From Clostridiales bacterium (lineage in GTDB: Bacteria > Bacillota > Clostridia > Christensenellales > Aristaeellaceae), in NCBI GenBank assembly GCA_015056365.1, contig SVGM01000010.1, positions 52,325 to 116,324 on the forward strand: a stretch of DNA of 64,000 bases, read 5' to 3'. Below, piece by piece: positions 18,146 through 26,334 of this stretch (position 1 is the stretch's first letter; every line of letters begins with the position of its first letter). Below the pieces are notes generated by a model that saw only the letters and a program-made list of their open reading frames with translations, was not told where the DNA came from and did no database searches. Both the position numbers and the translations under genes were made by a program.

Positions 18146-19444
18146 ATGAACGAGTTTCCTTATGATGCGGTGGTTTTTGACCTTGACGGCACGCTGTTTG
18201 ACGCGGAGGAAGGCATCGTTTCCTCTGTGGAGAGCGCCATGGAGGATCTGGGTCTGCCTATCCCTGCTGACGCCGACCTGCGCCAGGTGGTAGGACCGCC
18301 CCTGCTGGATTCCTTCCGCAATTTGCTGAAAGTGCCGGAGGACAAGCTGGAGGAAGCGGTGGAACTGTACAAAAAGCATTTTGCTGACGAAGGCATGTAT
18401 CGTTACACGGTTTATCCGCATATCCGCAGCATTCTTCAGATGCTTAGGGAAGGCGACGTGCACGTGGGCCTGGCCACCAGCAAGGATTACCGCATTGCTA
18501 AGCGCGTGATGGATTACTTCGGCATGAGCCAGTACTTTAACGCCATCATCGGTGAGGACAGCGCCTATACCAAGTTGGGTAAGCCGGAATTGATCCGCCG
18601 CGCGCTGCCTGAAAAATACCACTGCGCTGCCATGGTGGGCGACCGCTGCTTTGACGTGAAGGGCGCTATTGGCGCAGGCATCGAAAGCGTGGGCGTGAGT
18701 TACGGCTGCGGTTCTGAAGAGGAACTACAGGACGCAGGCGCAGACCATATCGTACCGGATACTGAATCCCTGCGCGCGCTGCTGTGCCCGGGCGCCGATA
18801 TTCCCCGCGGCTTTTTCCTGAGCATGGAGGGCCTGGACGGCAGTGGCAAGACCACCCAGATGGAGTTGCTGGAAAAGAAGCTGCGCCAACTGGGGTATTC
18901 CGTGCTGCGTACACGGGAACCCGGCGGTTGCGACATCAGCGAGGACATCCGAAACATTATTTTGGATACCGATAACATGGAAATGAGCTCTACCACGGAA
19001 GCGTTGCTGTACGCGGCCTCCCGTGCCCAGCATGTGCATCAGCGGATCAGACCGGCTGTGGAAGAGGGCCGCGTGGTGCTTTGCGACCGCTTTGTGGACA
19101 GCTCTGTGGCCTATCAGGGCGGCGGCCGTCAGCTGGGCGTGGAGACCATTCAGCAGATCAATGCTCCAGCAGTGGCAGATATGCTGCCCGACGCCACCAT
19201 TTATCTGGCGATCGACCATCGCACGGCCATCCGCCGCAGGCTGGACGCTTCCACGCCGGACCGGCTGGAGCTTGAGAACATCGAATTTTTCGAGCGGGTA
19301 CAGAAGGCCTACGAGCGCCTGATCAAAGAAAACCGCAAGCGGTTTATTGCTGTGGATGCGGAACGGGATATCGACAGCATTGCCAAGGACGTGCTTTTGG
19401 CCGTGCTGGAGCGCTTGGAGCCTGAGGCCAAGTGGGAGGCATAA
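18146..19444 (+). CDS. tmk: HAD phosphatase-thymidylate kinase fusion
   Basis: One uninterrupted 432-codon frame encodes two enzymes. Residues 1 to about 213 are a phosphoglycolate-phosphatase-type HAD hydrolase with FDLDGTLFDA (Asp12, Asp14), the ATSK motif near 110-113, Lys146 in KLGKPE and VGDRCFD (from 164). After a short linker, about 222-432 form a full-length thymidylate kinase with P-loop GLDGSGKTT (229-237), REPGG, the CDRFVDSSVAYQGGGR substrate segment and a lid region near RLDASTPDR. The kinase makes dTDP from dTMP; the phosphatase substrate is unknown, though this HAD clade often acts on small phosphorylated metabolites or nucleotides. It starts 4 bases after the decarboxylase. 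The usual tmk is about 210 residues and free-standing. Confidence 0.9.
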   Translation: MNEFPYDAVVFDLDGTLFDAEEGIVSSVESAMEDLGLPIPADADLRQVVGPPLLDSFRNLLKVPEDKLEEAVELYKKHFADEGMYRYTVYPHIRSILQMLREGDVHVGLATSKDYRIAKRVMDYFGMSQYFNAIIGEDSAYTKLGKPELIRRALPEKYHCAAMVGDRCFDVKGAIGAGIESVGVSYGCGSEEELQDAGADHIVPDTESLRALLCPGADIPRGFFLSMEGLDGSGKTTQMELLEKKLRQLGYSVLRTREPGGCDISEDIRNIILDTDNMEMSSTTEALLYAASRAQHVHQRIRPAVEEGRVVLCDRFVDSSVAYQGGGRQLGVETIQQINAPAVADMLPDATIYLAIDHRTAIRRRLDASTPDRLELENIEFFERVQKAYERLIKENRKRFIAVDAERDIDSIAKDVLLAVLERLEPEAKWEA

Positions 19445-19446
19445 AA

Positions 19447-20532
19447 ATGGAACGCGTTGTTGTAGGGATGTCCGGAGGCGTGGACAGCTCAGTGGCTGCC
19501 CTGCTGCTTAAGCAGCAGGGGTACGACGTGGTGGGTGTGTTCATGAACAACTGGGAGGAAAAGGACGAGAACGGTGTGTGTCCCGCGGTGGACGACTGGC
19601 ACGATGTGCAGGCCGTGTGCGACGTGATCGGTATTCCATACTACTCGGTCAACTTCGCCCAGGAGTATCAGGAACGTGTTTTTTCCTACTTTCTGGACGA
19701 ATACCGCAGGGGACGCACCCCGAATCCGGATGTGCTGTGCAATCGGGAAATTAAGTTCAAATCTTTCCTGCACTATGCCCAGCAGCTGGGCGCTACCCGG
19801 ATGGCGACGGGTCATTTCGTGCGCAGCGACGTGCGGCACGGACGCACCGTACTGCTTAAGGGTGACGATCCTAACAAGGATCAAAGCTATTTTCTTTATA
19901 TGCTTAAGGAACATCAGCTGGAGAAGGCGCTCTTTCCCGTGGGCGGCATGACCAAACAGGAGGTGCGCAGGATCGCTGAGGAAAACGGCCTGCCAGTGTT
20001 CAAGAAAAAGGACTCCACCGGCGTGTGCTTTATCGGCGAGCGCAATTTCCGCCAGTTTTTGCAGGGCTATCTGCCCACCCAGCCGGGGGATATGCGCACC
20101 GAGGAAGGCGAAAAAGTGGGCGAGCATATGGGCTTGATGTACTATACACTGGGGCAGCGCCGCGGCCTTGGCATCGGTGGGCGCGGCGATGGGCGCAGCT
20201 GGTTTGTGGTGGAGAAGGATCTCAAGCGCAATGTGCTGGTGGTTTCTCAGGGCGAGGACAGTCCCCGCCTCTACGCCAACCATATTCGCGCCAGCCAGCC
20301 CACGTGGATCGCCGGCAAGCCGCCCATGGCGGAGGGGGAGAGCATCCGCTTGACCGCCCGTTTCCGTTATCGTCAGGCTGATCAGATGACAACGGTGACC
20401 AGGCAGGGAGATGAACTGTTGATTGTTTCTGATGAAAAACAGCGCGCCATCACGCCTGGGCAGAGCGTGGTATTTTACCGTGACGATGTGTGCCTTGGCG
20501 GCGCTATTGAAGAAGAAGCATGGATGGAATAA
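19447..20532 (+). CDS. mnmA: tRNA 2-thiouridylase MnmA
   Basis: A 361-residue tRNA-specific 2-thiouridylase that thiolates wobble uridine 34 using ATP and a sulfur relay. The PP-loop motif is GMSGGVDSSV near the N-terminus. The catalytic cysteines are Cys98 in NPDVLCNREIKF and Cys194 in STGVCFIGE. KDQSYFL and the C-terminal beta-barrel are also recognisable. ATG 19447 lies just after the tmk stop, with GGGAGG inside the tmk end, so it is translationally coupled. Confidence 0.97.
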   Translation: MERVVVGMSGGVDSSVAALLLKQQGYDVVGVFMNNWEEKDENGVCPAVDDWHDVQAVCDVIGIPYYSVNFAQEYQERVFSYFLDEYRRGRTPNPDVLCNREIKFKSFLHYAQQLGATRMATGHFVRSDVRHGRTVLLKGDDPNKDQSYFLYMLKEHQLEKALFPVGGMTKQEVRRIAEENGLPVFKKKDSTGVCFIGERNFRQFLQGYLPTQPGDMRTEEGEKVGEHMGLMYYTLGQRRGLGIGGRGDGRSWFVVEKDLKRNVLVVSQGEDSPRLYANHIRASQPTWIAGKPPMAEGESIRLTARFRYRQADQMTTVTRQGDELLIVSDEKQRAITPGQSVVFYRDDVCLGGAIEEEAWME

Positions 20533-20576
20533 GACCGCCGGTTGGTTCATCCGGCGATGGGAAAATTAGCTGCAAC

Positions 20577-20614
20577 AAAAGACGCCTGAAGGGAATCCTC
20601 GGGCGTCTTTTGCG
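20577..20614 (+). terminator. Rho-independent terminator after mnmA
   Basis: AAAAGACGCC and GGCGTCTTTT form perfect 10-base arms around a 15-base interior, with a T run in the 3' arm. A second small inverted repeat (CGCCGG..CCGGCG, 20536-20556) lies just upstream. Confidence 0.8.
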
Positions 20615-20632
20615 TTGATATGGACAAAACGA

Positions 20633-20661
20633 TTGACTTTTTCCATACGAGTTGCTATGAT
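20633..20661 (+). promoter_or_regulatory. Sigma-A promoter of the ROK repressor gene
   Basis: TTGACT and TATGAT are separated by 17 bases. Transcription would start near 20668, immediately before the perfect inverted repeat at 20673-20697. Confidence 0.75.
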
Positions 20662-20672
20662 GAAACCAACGG

Positions 20673-20697
20673 TTTGTTAATGTAGTTTATTAACAAA
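20673..20697. promoter_or_regulatory. Palindromic operator candidate (ROK autoregulation)
   Basis: Perfect 9-base arms TTTGTTAAT and ATTAACAAA surround a 7-base centre. Its AT-rich, TTAACAAA-type composition resembles operators of XylR-like ROK repressors. The position just after the predicted transcription start would block transcription when bound. The link to the adjacent repressor is inferred from position. Confidence 0.6.
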
Positions 20698-20767
20698 GAT
20701 ACGCATCTGCACAAAAGCTCCTTTGCTCTTTTTTGGAAAGAGGGAAACGAACCAACGGGAGGAAAAC

Positions 20768-22042
20768 ATGATACGCAATCAGCATGAACGACAACAAAGC
20801 CGCATGGCGGCGCTGCCGGCAGATTTGAAGTATGAGAACCGGCGCAAGGTGCTGGAGGCATTCCGCTACGGACAGGAATGCACGGTTGCCGACATATCTG
20901 CATTGACGGGAATCAGCCGTTTGACCGTCATGCGCGCCATTCAGTTCTTTATGCAACAGGGTGTGCTTGGCTCGATGGGACTGGGCGAAAGCAGCAATAT
21001 GGGAGGAAAAAAGCCCGAGCGCTTTGCGCTGGCAGATGAGCGGCGGTTGTTGTGCATCGCTCTGTGGCCGCAGCGTACGCAGCTGTCGCTGTACAGCATC
21101 GCCGGTCAGCCGCTGGGCGAAAGCTATTTTGCCACCGATCTGCGCCGTCCTATCAAGGATGTCTTTGATGAGCTGGCCAAGGATGTGAACTGCTTCCTGG
21201 CGGAGCACGAACTGTCCTGCGAAGGACTTTACGGTGTAGCACTGTCTACGGCCGGTACGGTGGATTATGAAACCGGCACCCTGCGCTACAGCGCCCATTC
21301 CCCGGAATGGGGCGAGAATATTCCCATCCGCAGCTACTTGGCACGGATCGTTGGAGACGCGCCGGTGCTGTTGGTAGAAAACGCAGGAAAAATGGCAGGA
21401 CGTGCCGTCCTGCTGAAGGATCATATGCCCGAGCAGAAAAGGATCGTGACAATGTTCACAGCCTGGGGCATTTCAGCCTGCATGCTGGAGAATGGTCGCA
21501 TCCTCAGTGGCCCGCAGGCACTGATCGGCGAAGTGGGACATATTACCGTTGACATCACGGATCAGGAACGCTGCGGCTGCGGTCGTACCGGCTGTCTGGA
21601 GCGGTTGGTCAGTCTGGAACGGCTGAAGAAGCTGCTTGCCGAAAATCCGGCGCAGGCTGGCTCGCCTCTGGCGGAAGTCGGCGGCAGGCTGGACTTTGCT
21701 GCGTTGTTTGCCGCTGCGGAGGCAGGTGACCTGCGCGCACAGGAACTGACCGACTATCTGGCCCGCTGCTACAGCTACGCACTGCATAATCTGGCAGTTA
21801 CCTACAATCCGGATCTGGTGGTTTTCCAGGGAAGCGTCGGCCACGCAGGCGGCTATTTTGATCAGCAACTGAAGGAATATATGCGTACGTTCCGTTATTA
21901 TCCTCAGGGCATTCCCTTTGAGGTCGGCTACGATCAGTCCGACCTGTTCAGCCTCAACGCCAGCGGCGGATGGTATATGCTCAACGAGCATTATTTTCAA
22001 AGTGTTACCCTGTACCAGGAAGAGGACGAAAGCAACTCCTGA
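20768..22042 (+). CDS. ROK family transcriptional repressor
   Basis: A 424-residue NagC/XylR-type regulator. An N-terminal winged helix-turn-helix (recognition region about 39-62, ADISALTGISRLTVMRAIQF) precedes a ROK sugar-binding domain. Zinc ligands are intact: His258 in GEVGH and Cys269, Cys271, Cys276 in CGCGRTGCLE. The segment that in ROK kinases reads NDAN is VENAGKM (203-209), so the catalytic aspartate is missing and it should be a sensor, not a sugar kinase. ATG 20768 is preceded by GGAGGAAAAC. It has its own promoter, operator and terminator. The inducer is not readable; the adjacent Liv-type transporter may or may not be its target. Confidence 0.9.
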   Translation: MIRNQHERQQSRMAALPADLKYENRRKVLEAFRYGQECTVADISALTGISRLTVMRAIQFFMQQGVLGSMGLGESSNMGGKKPERFALADERRLLCIALWPQRTQLSLYSIAGQPLGESYFATDLRRPIKDVFDELAKDVNCFLAEHELSCEGLYGVALSTAGTVDYETGTLRYSAHSPEWGENIPIRSYLARIVGDAPVLLVENAGKMAGRAVLLKDHMPEQKRIVTMFTAWGISACMLENGRILSGPQALIGEVGHITVDITDQERCGCGRTGCLERLVSLERLKKLLAENPAQAGSPLAEVGGRLDFAALFAAAEAGDLRAQELTDYLARCYSYALHNLAVTYNPDLVVFQGSVGHAGGYFDQQLKEYMRTFRYYPQGIPFEVGYDQSDLFSLNASGGWYMLNEHYFQSVTLYQEEDESNS

Positions 22043-22045
22043 ATG

Positions 22046-22084
22046 ACAGCCGAATCCCGAATTGCATGGGGTTCGGCTGTTTTG
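22046..22084 (+). terminator. Terminator after the ROK repressor gene
   Basis: Arms ACAGCCGAATCCC and GGGGTTCGGCTGT (one wobble pair) are followed by TTTT. It isolates the repressor gene from the transporter operon. Confidence 0.85.
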
Positions 22085-22162
22085 ATCCGCGCTGGTCGCC
22101 GGTACGGCCGTCCAACGATATCAGACAGGCTTCAAGAAACAAAACAGAAACAAACAAAAGGC

Positions 22163-22191
22163 TTGACACAAATGGTTTGGCGTCGTACTAT
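22163..22191 (+). promoter_or_regulatory. Sigma-A promoter of the Liv-type transporter operon
   Basis: TTGACA and TACTAT are separated by 17 bases, 66 bases before the substrate-binding protein gene. The leader between them contains the short palindrome CATATATG (22217-22224) and nearby GATAC/GTATC half-sites, which could be an operator or a leader hairpin. It does not match the TTAACAAA operator of the ROK gene. Confidence 0.7.
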
Positions 22192-22257
22192 TTCAGAACA
22201 ACGACTGATACGTATTCATATATGTATCGTTCAGTATGGAACAAGGAGGACATTCCC

Positions 22258-23391
22258 ATGAAGAAAATGACCAAGTTTGTATCTATCGCGCTTGCCATGA
22301 TGCTGGTACTTTCCATGGGCAGCGTTGCCGCTGCTGAGGGCGCTCTGAAAATTGGCTTTATCGGCCCCCTGACCGGCGCTGCTGCTGTATACGGCACCTC
22401 TGCTATGCAGGGCGGCCAGATCGCTGTTGACGAGATCAACGCTCTGGGCGGTCTGCAGATTGAGTTCCTGCCTCAGGACGACGAGCATGCTCCCGACAAG
22501 TCCGTGAACGCTTATGAGTACCTGATGGACCAGAACGTTCAGGTGATCGTTGGCTGCGTTACTTCCTCCCCCTGCGTAGCCGTTGCTGACTATGCCTACG
22601 AGGATCGCGTGTTCATGCTGACTCCCTCCGCTTCCTCCACCGCTGTTACCGAAGGCCGCGACAATGTGTATCAGGTCTGCTTCTCCGATCCTGCTCAGGG
22701 CGCTGCCTCTGCTCAGTACATCGGCATGAACGGTCTGGCTACCAAGGTCGCCGTCATCTACAACAACGCCGATGCTTACTCCACCGGCATCTACCAGACC
22801 TTCATGGCCGAAGCTGCCAACCAGCCCTTCGAGGTTGTTTCCGAAACCACCTTCACCGACGACACCACCGACTTCTCCGTTCAGGTGGCTGCTGCCAAGG
22901 ATGCCGGCGCTGAGCTGATCTTCCTGCCCATCTACTACACCCCCGCTTCCATGATCCTGAAGCAGGCTGCCAGCATGGAATACAACTGCCAGTTCTTCGG
23001 TGTGGACGGTATGGACGGCATCCTGACCATGGAAGGCTTCGACACCTCTCTGGCCGAGGGTGTTATGCTGCTGACCCCCTTCTCTGCTGATGCTGAGGAT
23101 GAGCGCAGCGCTAACTTCGTTGCTGCCTATCAGGCTGCTTACAACGAGACTCCCACCCAGTTTGCCGCTGATACCTACGACTGCATCTACATCGTTTACG
23201 AAGCCATGCAGGCCGCAGGCCTCACCGCTGACAGCTCCTACGAGGAAGTCTGCGAGGCTCTGATCGCCTTCATGCCCACCTACAGCTACAATGGCATCAC
23301 CGGCAGCCCCATGACCTGGAACGAAAAGGGCGAAGTTTCCAAGACCCCCATGGCCGTGGTCATTGAAAACGGCGTGTATGTCGGCAAGTAA
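22258..23391 (+). CDS. livJ: Branched-chain amino acid-type ABC transporter substrate-binding protein
   Basis: A 377-residue periplasmic-binding-type protein of the Leu/Ile/Val (LivJ/LivK) family. The signal peptide ends near SVAAAEG. The mature start KIGFIGPLTGAAAVYG and the IAVDEINALGG segment are family hallmarks. There is no lipobox cysteine, so it would be cut by signal peptidase I, which is unusual for a monoderm binding protein. ATG 22258 is preceded by AAGGAGG. It leads the operon with two permeases and two ATPases. Ligands of this family include branched-chain amino acids, urea and amides, so the substrate is open. Confidence 0.9.
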   Translation: MKKMTKFVSIALAMMLVLSMGSVAAAEGALKIGFIGPLTGAAAVYGTSAMQGGQIAVDEINALGGLQIEFLPQDDEHAPDKSVNAYEYLMDQNVQVIVGCVTSSPCVAVADYAYEDRVFMLTPSASSTAVTEGRDNVYQVCFSDPAQGAASAQYIGMNGLATKVAVIYNNADAYSTGIYQTFMAEAANQPFEVVSETTFTDDTTDFSVQVAAAKDAGAELIFLPIYYTPASMILKQAASMEYNCQFFGVDGMDGILTMEGFDTSLAEGVMLLTPFSADAEDERSANFVAAYQAAYNETPTQFAADTYDCIYIVYEAMQAAGLTADSSYEEVCEALIAFMPTYSYNGITGSPMTWNEKGEVSKTPMAVVIENGVYVGK

Positions 23392-23417
23392 TTTGCTGCC
23401 TTGTTAAGGTAACCATC

Positions 23418-23454
23418 GGGAGAGTGCCTGCCCAAATGAGCACTCTCCCATTTT
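23418..23454 (+). terminator. Hairpin between binding protein and permease genes
   Basis: Ten-base perfect arms GGGAGAGTGC and GCACTCTCCC are followed by ATTTTCC. It probably acts as a partial terminator or 3' stabiliser, giving more binding protein than membrane components. Confidence 0.65.
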
Positions 23455-23528
23455 CCGTATTTTGAATTTCATTCATTCGCAATGCTGATTGCGGGTATCC
23501 GACTACTTGAGAATTGGGGTTGATCCGC

Positions 23529-24410
23529 GTGTCCTTCCTCTCCAACCTGATCAACGGCATCAGTCTTGGAAGCGTGTATGCCATCATCGCACTGGGTTAT
23601 ACCATGGTGTATGGTATCGCCAAGATGCTCAACTTCGCCCATGGCGATGTGATCATGATCGGCGCATACATTTCTTTTTGCGTTACCCACTATCTGGGGT
23701 TGCCTGCATGGGTTTCTGTTCTGGCATCCATGCTGGTATGCACCCTTCTGGGCATGACCATTGAGCGTCTGGCTTACAAGCCGCTGCGCAGCGCGCCCTC
23801 TCTGGCGGTTCTGATCACCGCCATCGGCATGAGCTATTTCCTGCAGAATATCGCTCAGCTGATCTGGGGTGCCAACCCCAAGAGCTTCAACTCCGTTGTG
23901 GAAATGGAGCCTCTGCGCCTTTTCGGCGGCCAGCTGATCATCACCGACGAGGCTCTTGTAACGGTGCTGAGCTGCGTTGTGATCATGATCTGCCTGACCC
24001 TTTTCACCGAGAAGACCAAGATGGGCAAAGCCATGCGCGCTGTCAGCGAGGACAAGGGCGCTGCCCAGCTGATGGGTATCAATGTGAACATGACCATTTC
24101 GGTCACCTTCGCCATTGGCTCCGCACTGGCCGCTATTGCCGGTGTGCTGCTGTGCTCCACCTATCCCGCACTGATGCCCACCACCGGTTCCATGCCCGGT
24201 ATCAAGGCGTTTACCGCAGCTGTGTTCGGCGGTATCGGCTCCATCCCCGGCGCCATGCTGGGCGGCATCCTGCTGGGCATCATTGAGATCTTCGGCAAGT
24301 CCTACATCTCCACTGAACTGGGCGATGCCATTGTTTTCGCCATTCTGATCATCCTCTTGCTGGTCAAGCCTACGGGCCTGCTGGGCAAGAAGATCAACGA
24401 AAAGGTGTAA
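23529..24410 (+). CDS. livH: Branched-chain amino acid-type ABC transporter permease LivH
   Basis: A 293-residue inner-membrane permease with about eight hydrophobic segments. The N-terminal NGISLGSVYAIIALGYTMVYG and NFAHGDVIMIGAY are typical LivH sequences. The start is uncertain: in-frame TTG codons at 23514 and 23520 and GTG at 23529 are all possible. I chose GTG because a GGGG stretch lies about 9 bases upstream. Downstream livM follows after 13 bases. Confidence 0.88.
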   Translation: MSFLSNLINGISLGSVYAIIALGYTMVYGIAKMLNFAHGDVIMIGAYISFCVTHYLGLPAWVSVLASMLVCTLLGMTIERLAYKPLRSAPSLAVLITAIGMSYFLQNIAQLIWGANPKSFNSVVEMEPLRLFGGQLIITDEALVTVLSCVVIMICLTLFTEKTKMGKAMRAVSEDKGAAQLMGINVNMTISVTFAIGSALAAIAGVLLCSTYPALMPTTGSMPGIKAFTAAVFGGIGSIPGAMLGGILLGIIEIFGKSYISTELGDAIVFAILIILLLVKPTGLLGKKINEKV

Positions 24411-24423
24411 GGGGGTTGCGGAA

Positions 24424-25494
24424 ATGAAAAAGAAGAATAACAAAGTTTTCATCAGCAACCTGATCACCTATGCCATGGTCATTATCGCTTTTGTGATCAT
24501 GTTCTCCCTGATGAATGCGGGCATGCTGAGCCGCTCCACCAAGGGTCTGCTGATCCCCATCTGCGTGTGGATTGTCATGGCGGTTTCCCTGAATCTGACT
24601 GTCGGCATCTCCGGCGAGTTGAGCCTTGGCCATGCGGGCTTTATGTGCGTGGGCGCTTTCGTGGGTGCAGTGATTGCTACGGTGCTGAAGCAGCCCGTTG
24701 AAAACGAGGCCCTGCGACTGATTATCGCCATGATCGTGGGCGGCGTGGCTGCCGGTATTACTGGTGTGATCGTGGGCGTGCCCGTGCTCCGTCTTCGGGG
24801 CGACTATCTGGCTATCGTTACGCTGGCTTTTGGCGAAATCATCCGCAACGTGCTCAACTGCGTGTATGTGGGCATGGATGCCACCACCGGTGCGCTGTCC
24901 TTCGGCTTCAACAACCCCAGCCTGCCCGGCAAGCTGATCGTCAATGGCCCCCAGGGCGTGCAGGGCATCACTCGCATCTCCACGTTCCCCATCGGTTTTG
25001 CGCTGATCATTTTCACCCTGATCGTAGTGCTGAACATGACCAACAGCCGGGCCGGACGCGCCATGATGGCCCTGCGTGACAACCGCATCGCTGCGGAATC
25101 CGTGGGCATCAGCGCCACTAAGTACAAGCTGATGGCATTCGTCACCTCTGCCGCACTGGCCGGTATGGCTGGCGCACTCTATGCCATGAACTACTCCACC
25201 GTTACCGGCGCCAAGTTTAAGTTTGATACGTCCATTCTGGTGCTGGTCTTCGTGGTGTTGGGCGGCATCGGCAACATCCGCGGCTCCATCATTGCAGCTA
25301 CGGTGCTGACCGTGCTGCCGGAAATGCTGCGTGAATTCAGCGATTACCGCATGCTGATCTACGCCATCGTGCTGATTCTGGTCATGCTGGCCACCAACAG
25401 TCCGGCGTTCAAGCAGTGGTTTGACATCGCCAAGGAAAAGATCGTAAGTCTCTTCGGCAAGAAGGATGGAAAGGGGGATGCGGCAAATGAGTGA
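24424..25494 (+). CDS. livM: Branched-chain amino acid-type ABC transporter permease LivM
   Basis: A 356-residue permease with repeated hydrophobic helices. It is recognised by NLTVGISGELSLGHAGFMCVG after the first helices and the cytoplasmic coupling loop DNRIAAESVGISATKYKL. It pairs with LivH to form the translocation pore. Its stop lies 8 bases inside livG, so translation is coupled. The C-terminal tail (KEKIVSLFGKKDGKGD) is charged and cytoplasmic. Confidence 0.93.
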   Translation: MKKKNNKVFISNLITYAMVIIAFVIMFSLMNAGMLSRSTKGLLIPICVWIVMAVSLNLTVGISGELSLGHAGFMCVGAFVGAVIATVLKQPVENEALRLIIAMIVGGVAAGITGVIVGVPVLRLRGDYLAIVTLAFGEIIRNVLNCVYVGMDATTGALSFGFNNPSLPGKLIVNGPQGVQGITRISTFPIGFALIIFTLIVVLNMTNSRAGRAMMALRDNRIAAESVGISATKYKLMAFVTSAALAGMAGALYAMNYSTVTGAKFKFDTSILVLVFVVLGGIGNIRGSIIAATVLTVLPEMLREFSDYRMLIYAIVLILVMLATNSPAFKQWFDIAKEKIVSLFGKKDGKGDAANE

Positions 25495-26332
25495 GAAGAA
25501 ACAGACCACCATGGTGCCCTATCCCAGTCATGCCATTGTTCCTGAGCGTGACGTAGACAAGAAACCTGTGCTGGAAGCCCGTCATTTGGGCGTGGAATTC
25601 GGCGGCCTGAAAGCGGTTGACGATTTCAACCTGATTATCGGCGCCACCGAGATTGCCGGTCTCATCGGCCCCAACGGCGCAGGCAAGACCACCATCTTCA
25701 ACCTGATCACCAAGGTGTACCAGCCCACCATGGGCACCATCCTGCTGGATGGCAAGGACACCGCCGGCATGAATACCATCCAGATCAACAAGCTGGGCAT
25801 CGCCCGCACCTTCCAGAACATCCGCCTGTTCGACAAGCTGACGGTGGAGGACAACGTCAAGATCGGCCTGCACAATCAGATGAAGTACTCCGCTGGCACC
25901 GGCGTGCTGCGCCTGCCCGGCTACTGGAAGCAGGAGAAACGGATGCACGAGAAGGCACTGGATTTGCTGAGCATCTTCGATATGCAGGATCTGGCGGATC
26001 ACGAGGCGGGTTCTCTGCCCTACGGCGCCCAGCGTCGGTTGGAGATCGTCCGGGCACTGGCTACCAATCCCAAGCTGCTGCTTCTGGACGAGCCCGCCGC
26101 CGGTATGAACCCTGCTGAAACCGCCGAGCTGATGGAGAACATCGTGAAGATTCGTGATACCTTCCAGATCGCCATCATGCTTATTGAGCACGATATGAAG
26201 CTGGTGATGGGCATCTGTGAGGGCATCGCCGTGCTGAACTACGGCCGCATCATCGCCAAGGGTACGCCCAGCGAGATCCAGAACAACCCCACCGTTGTGG
26301 AAGCCTATCTGGGCAAGAAGAAGGAGGGCTGA
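25487..26332 (+). CDS. livG: ABC transporter ATPase LivG
   Basis: A 281-residue ATPase energising the LivHM pore. Walker A GPNGAGKTT is at 61-69, the signature region reads LPYGAQRRLEIVRAL and Walker B LLLLDEPAAGMN. The N-terminal 25 residues before the domain (TTMVPYPSHAIVPERD) are longer than usual. ATG 25487 follows AAGGGGG at 25471-25477 by 9 bases. It overlaps the end of livM. Confidence 0.94.
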   Translation: MSEKKQTTMVPYPSHAIVPERDVDKKPVLEARHLGVEFGGLKAVDDFNLIIGATEIAGLIGPNGAGKTTIFNLITKVYQPTMGTILLDGKDTAGMNTIQINKLGIARTFQNIRLFDKLTVEDNVKIGLHNQMKYSAGTGVLRLPGYWKQEKRMHEKALDLLSIFDMQDLADHEAGSLPYGAQRRLEIVRALATNPKLLLLDEPAAGMNPAETAELMENIVKIRDTFQIAIMLIEHDMKLVMGICEGIAVLNYGRIIAKGTPSEIQNNPTVVEAYLGKKKEG

Positions 26333-26334
26333 GG

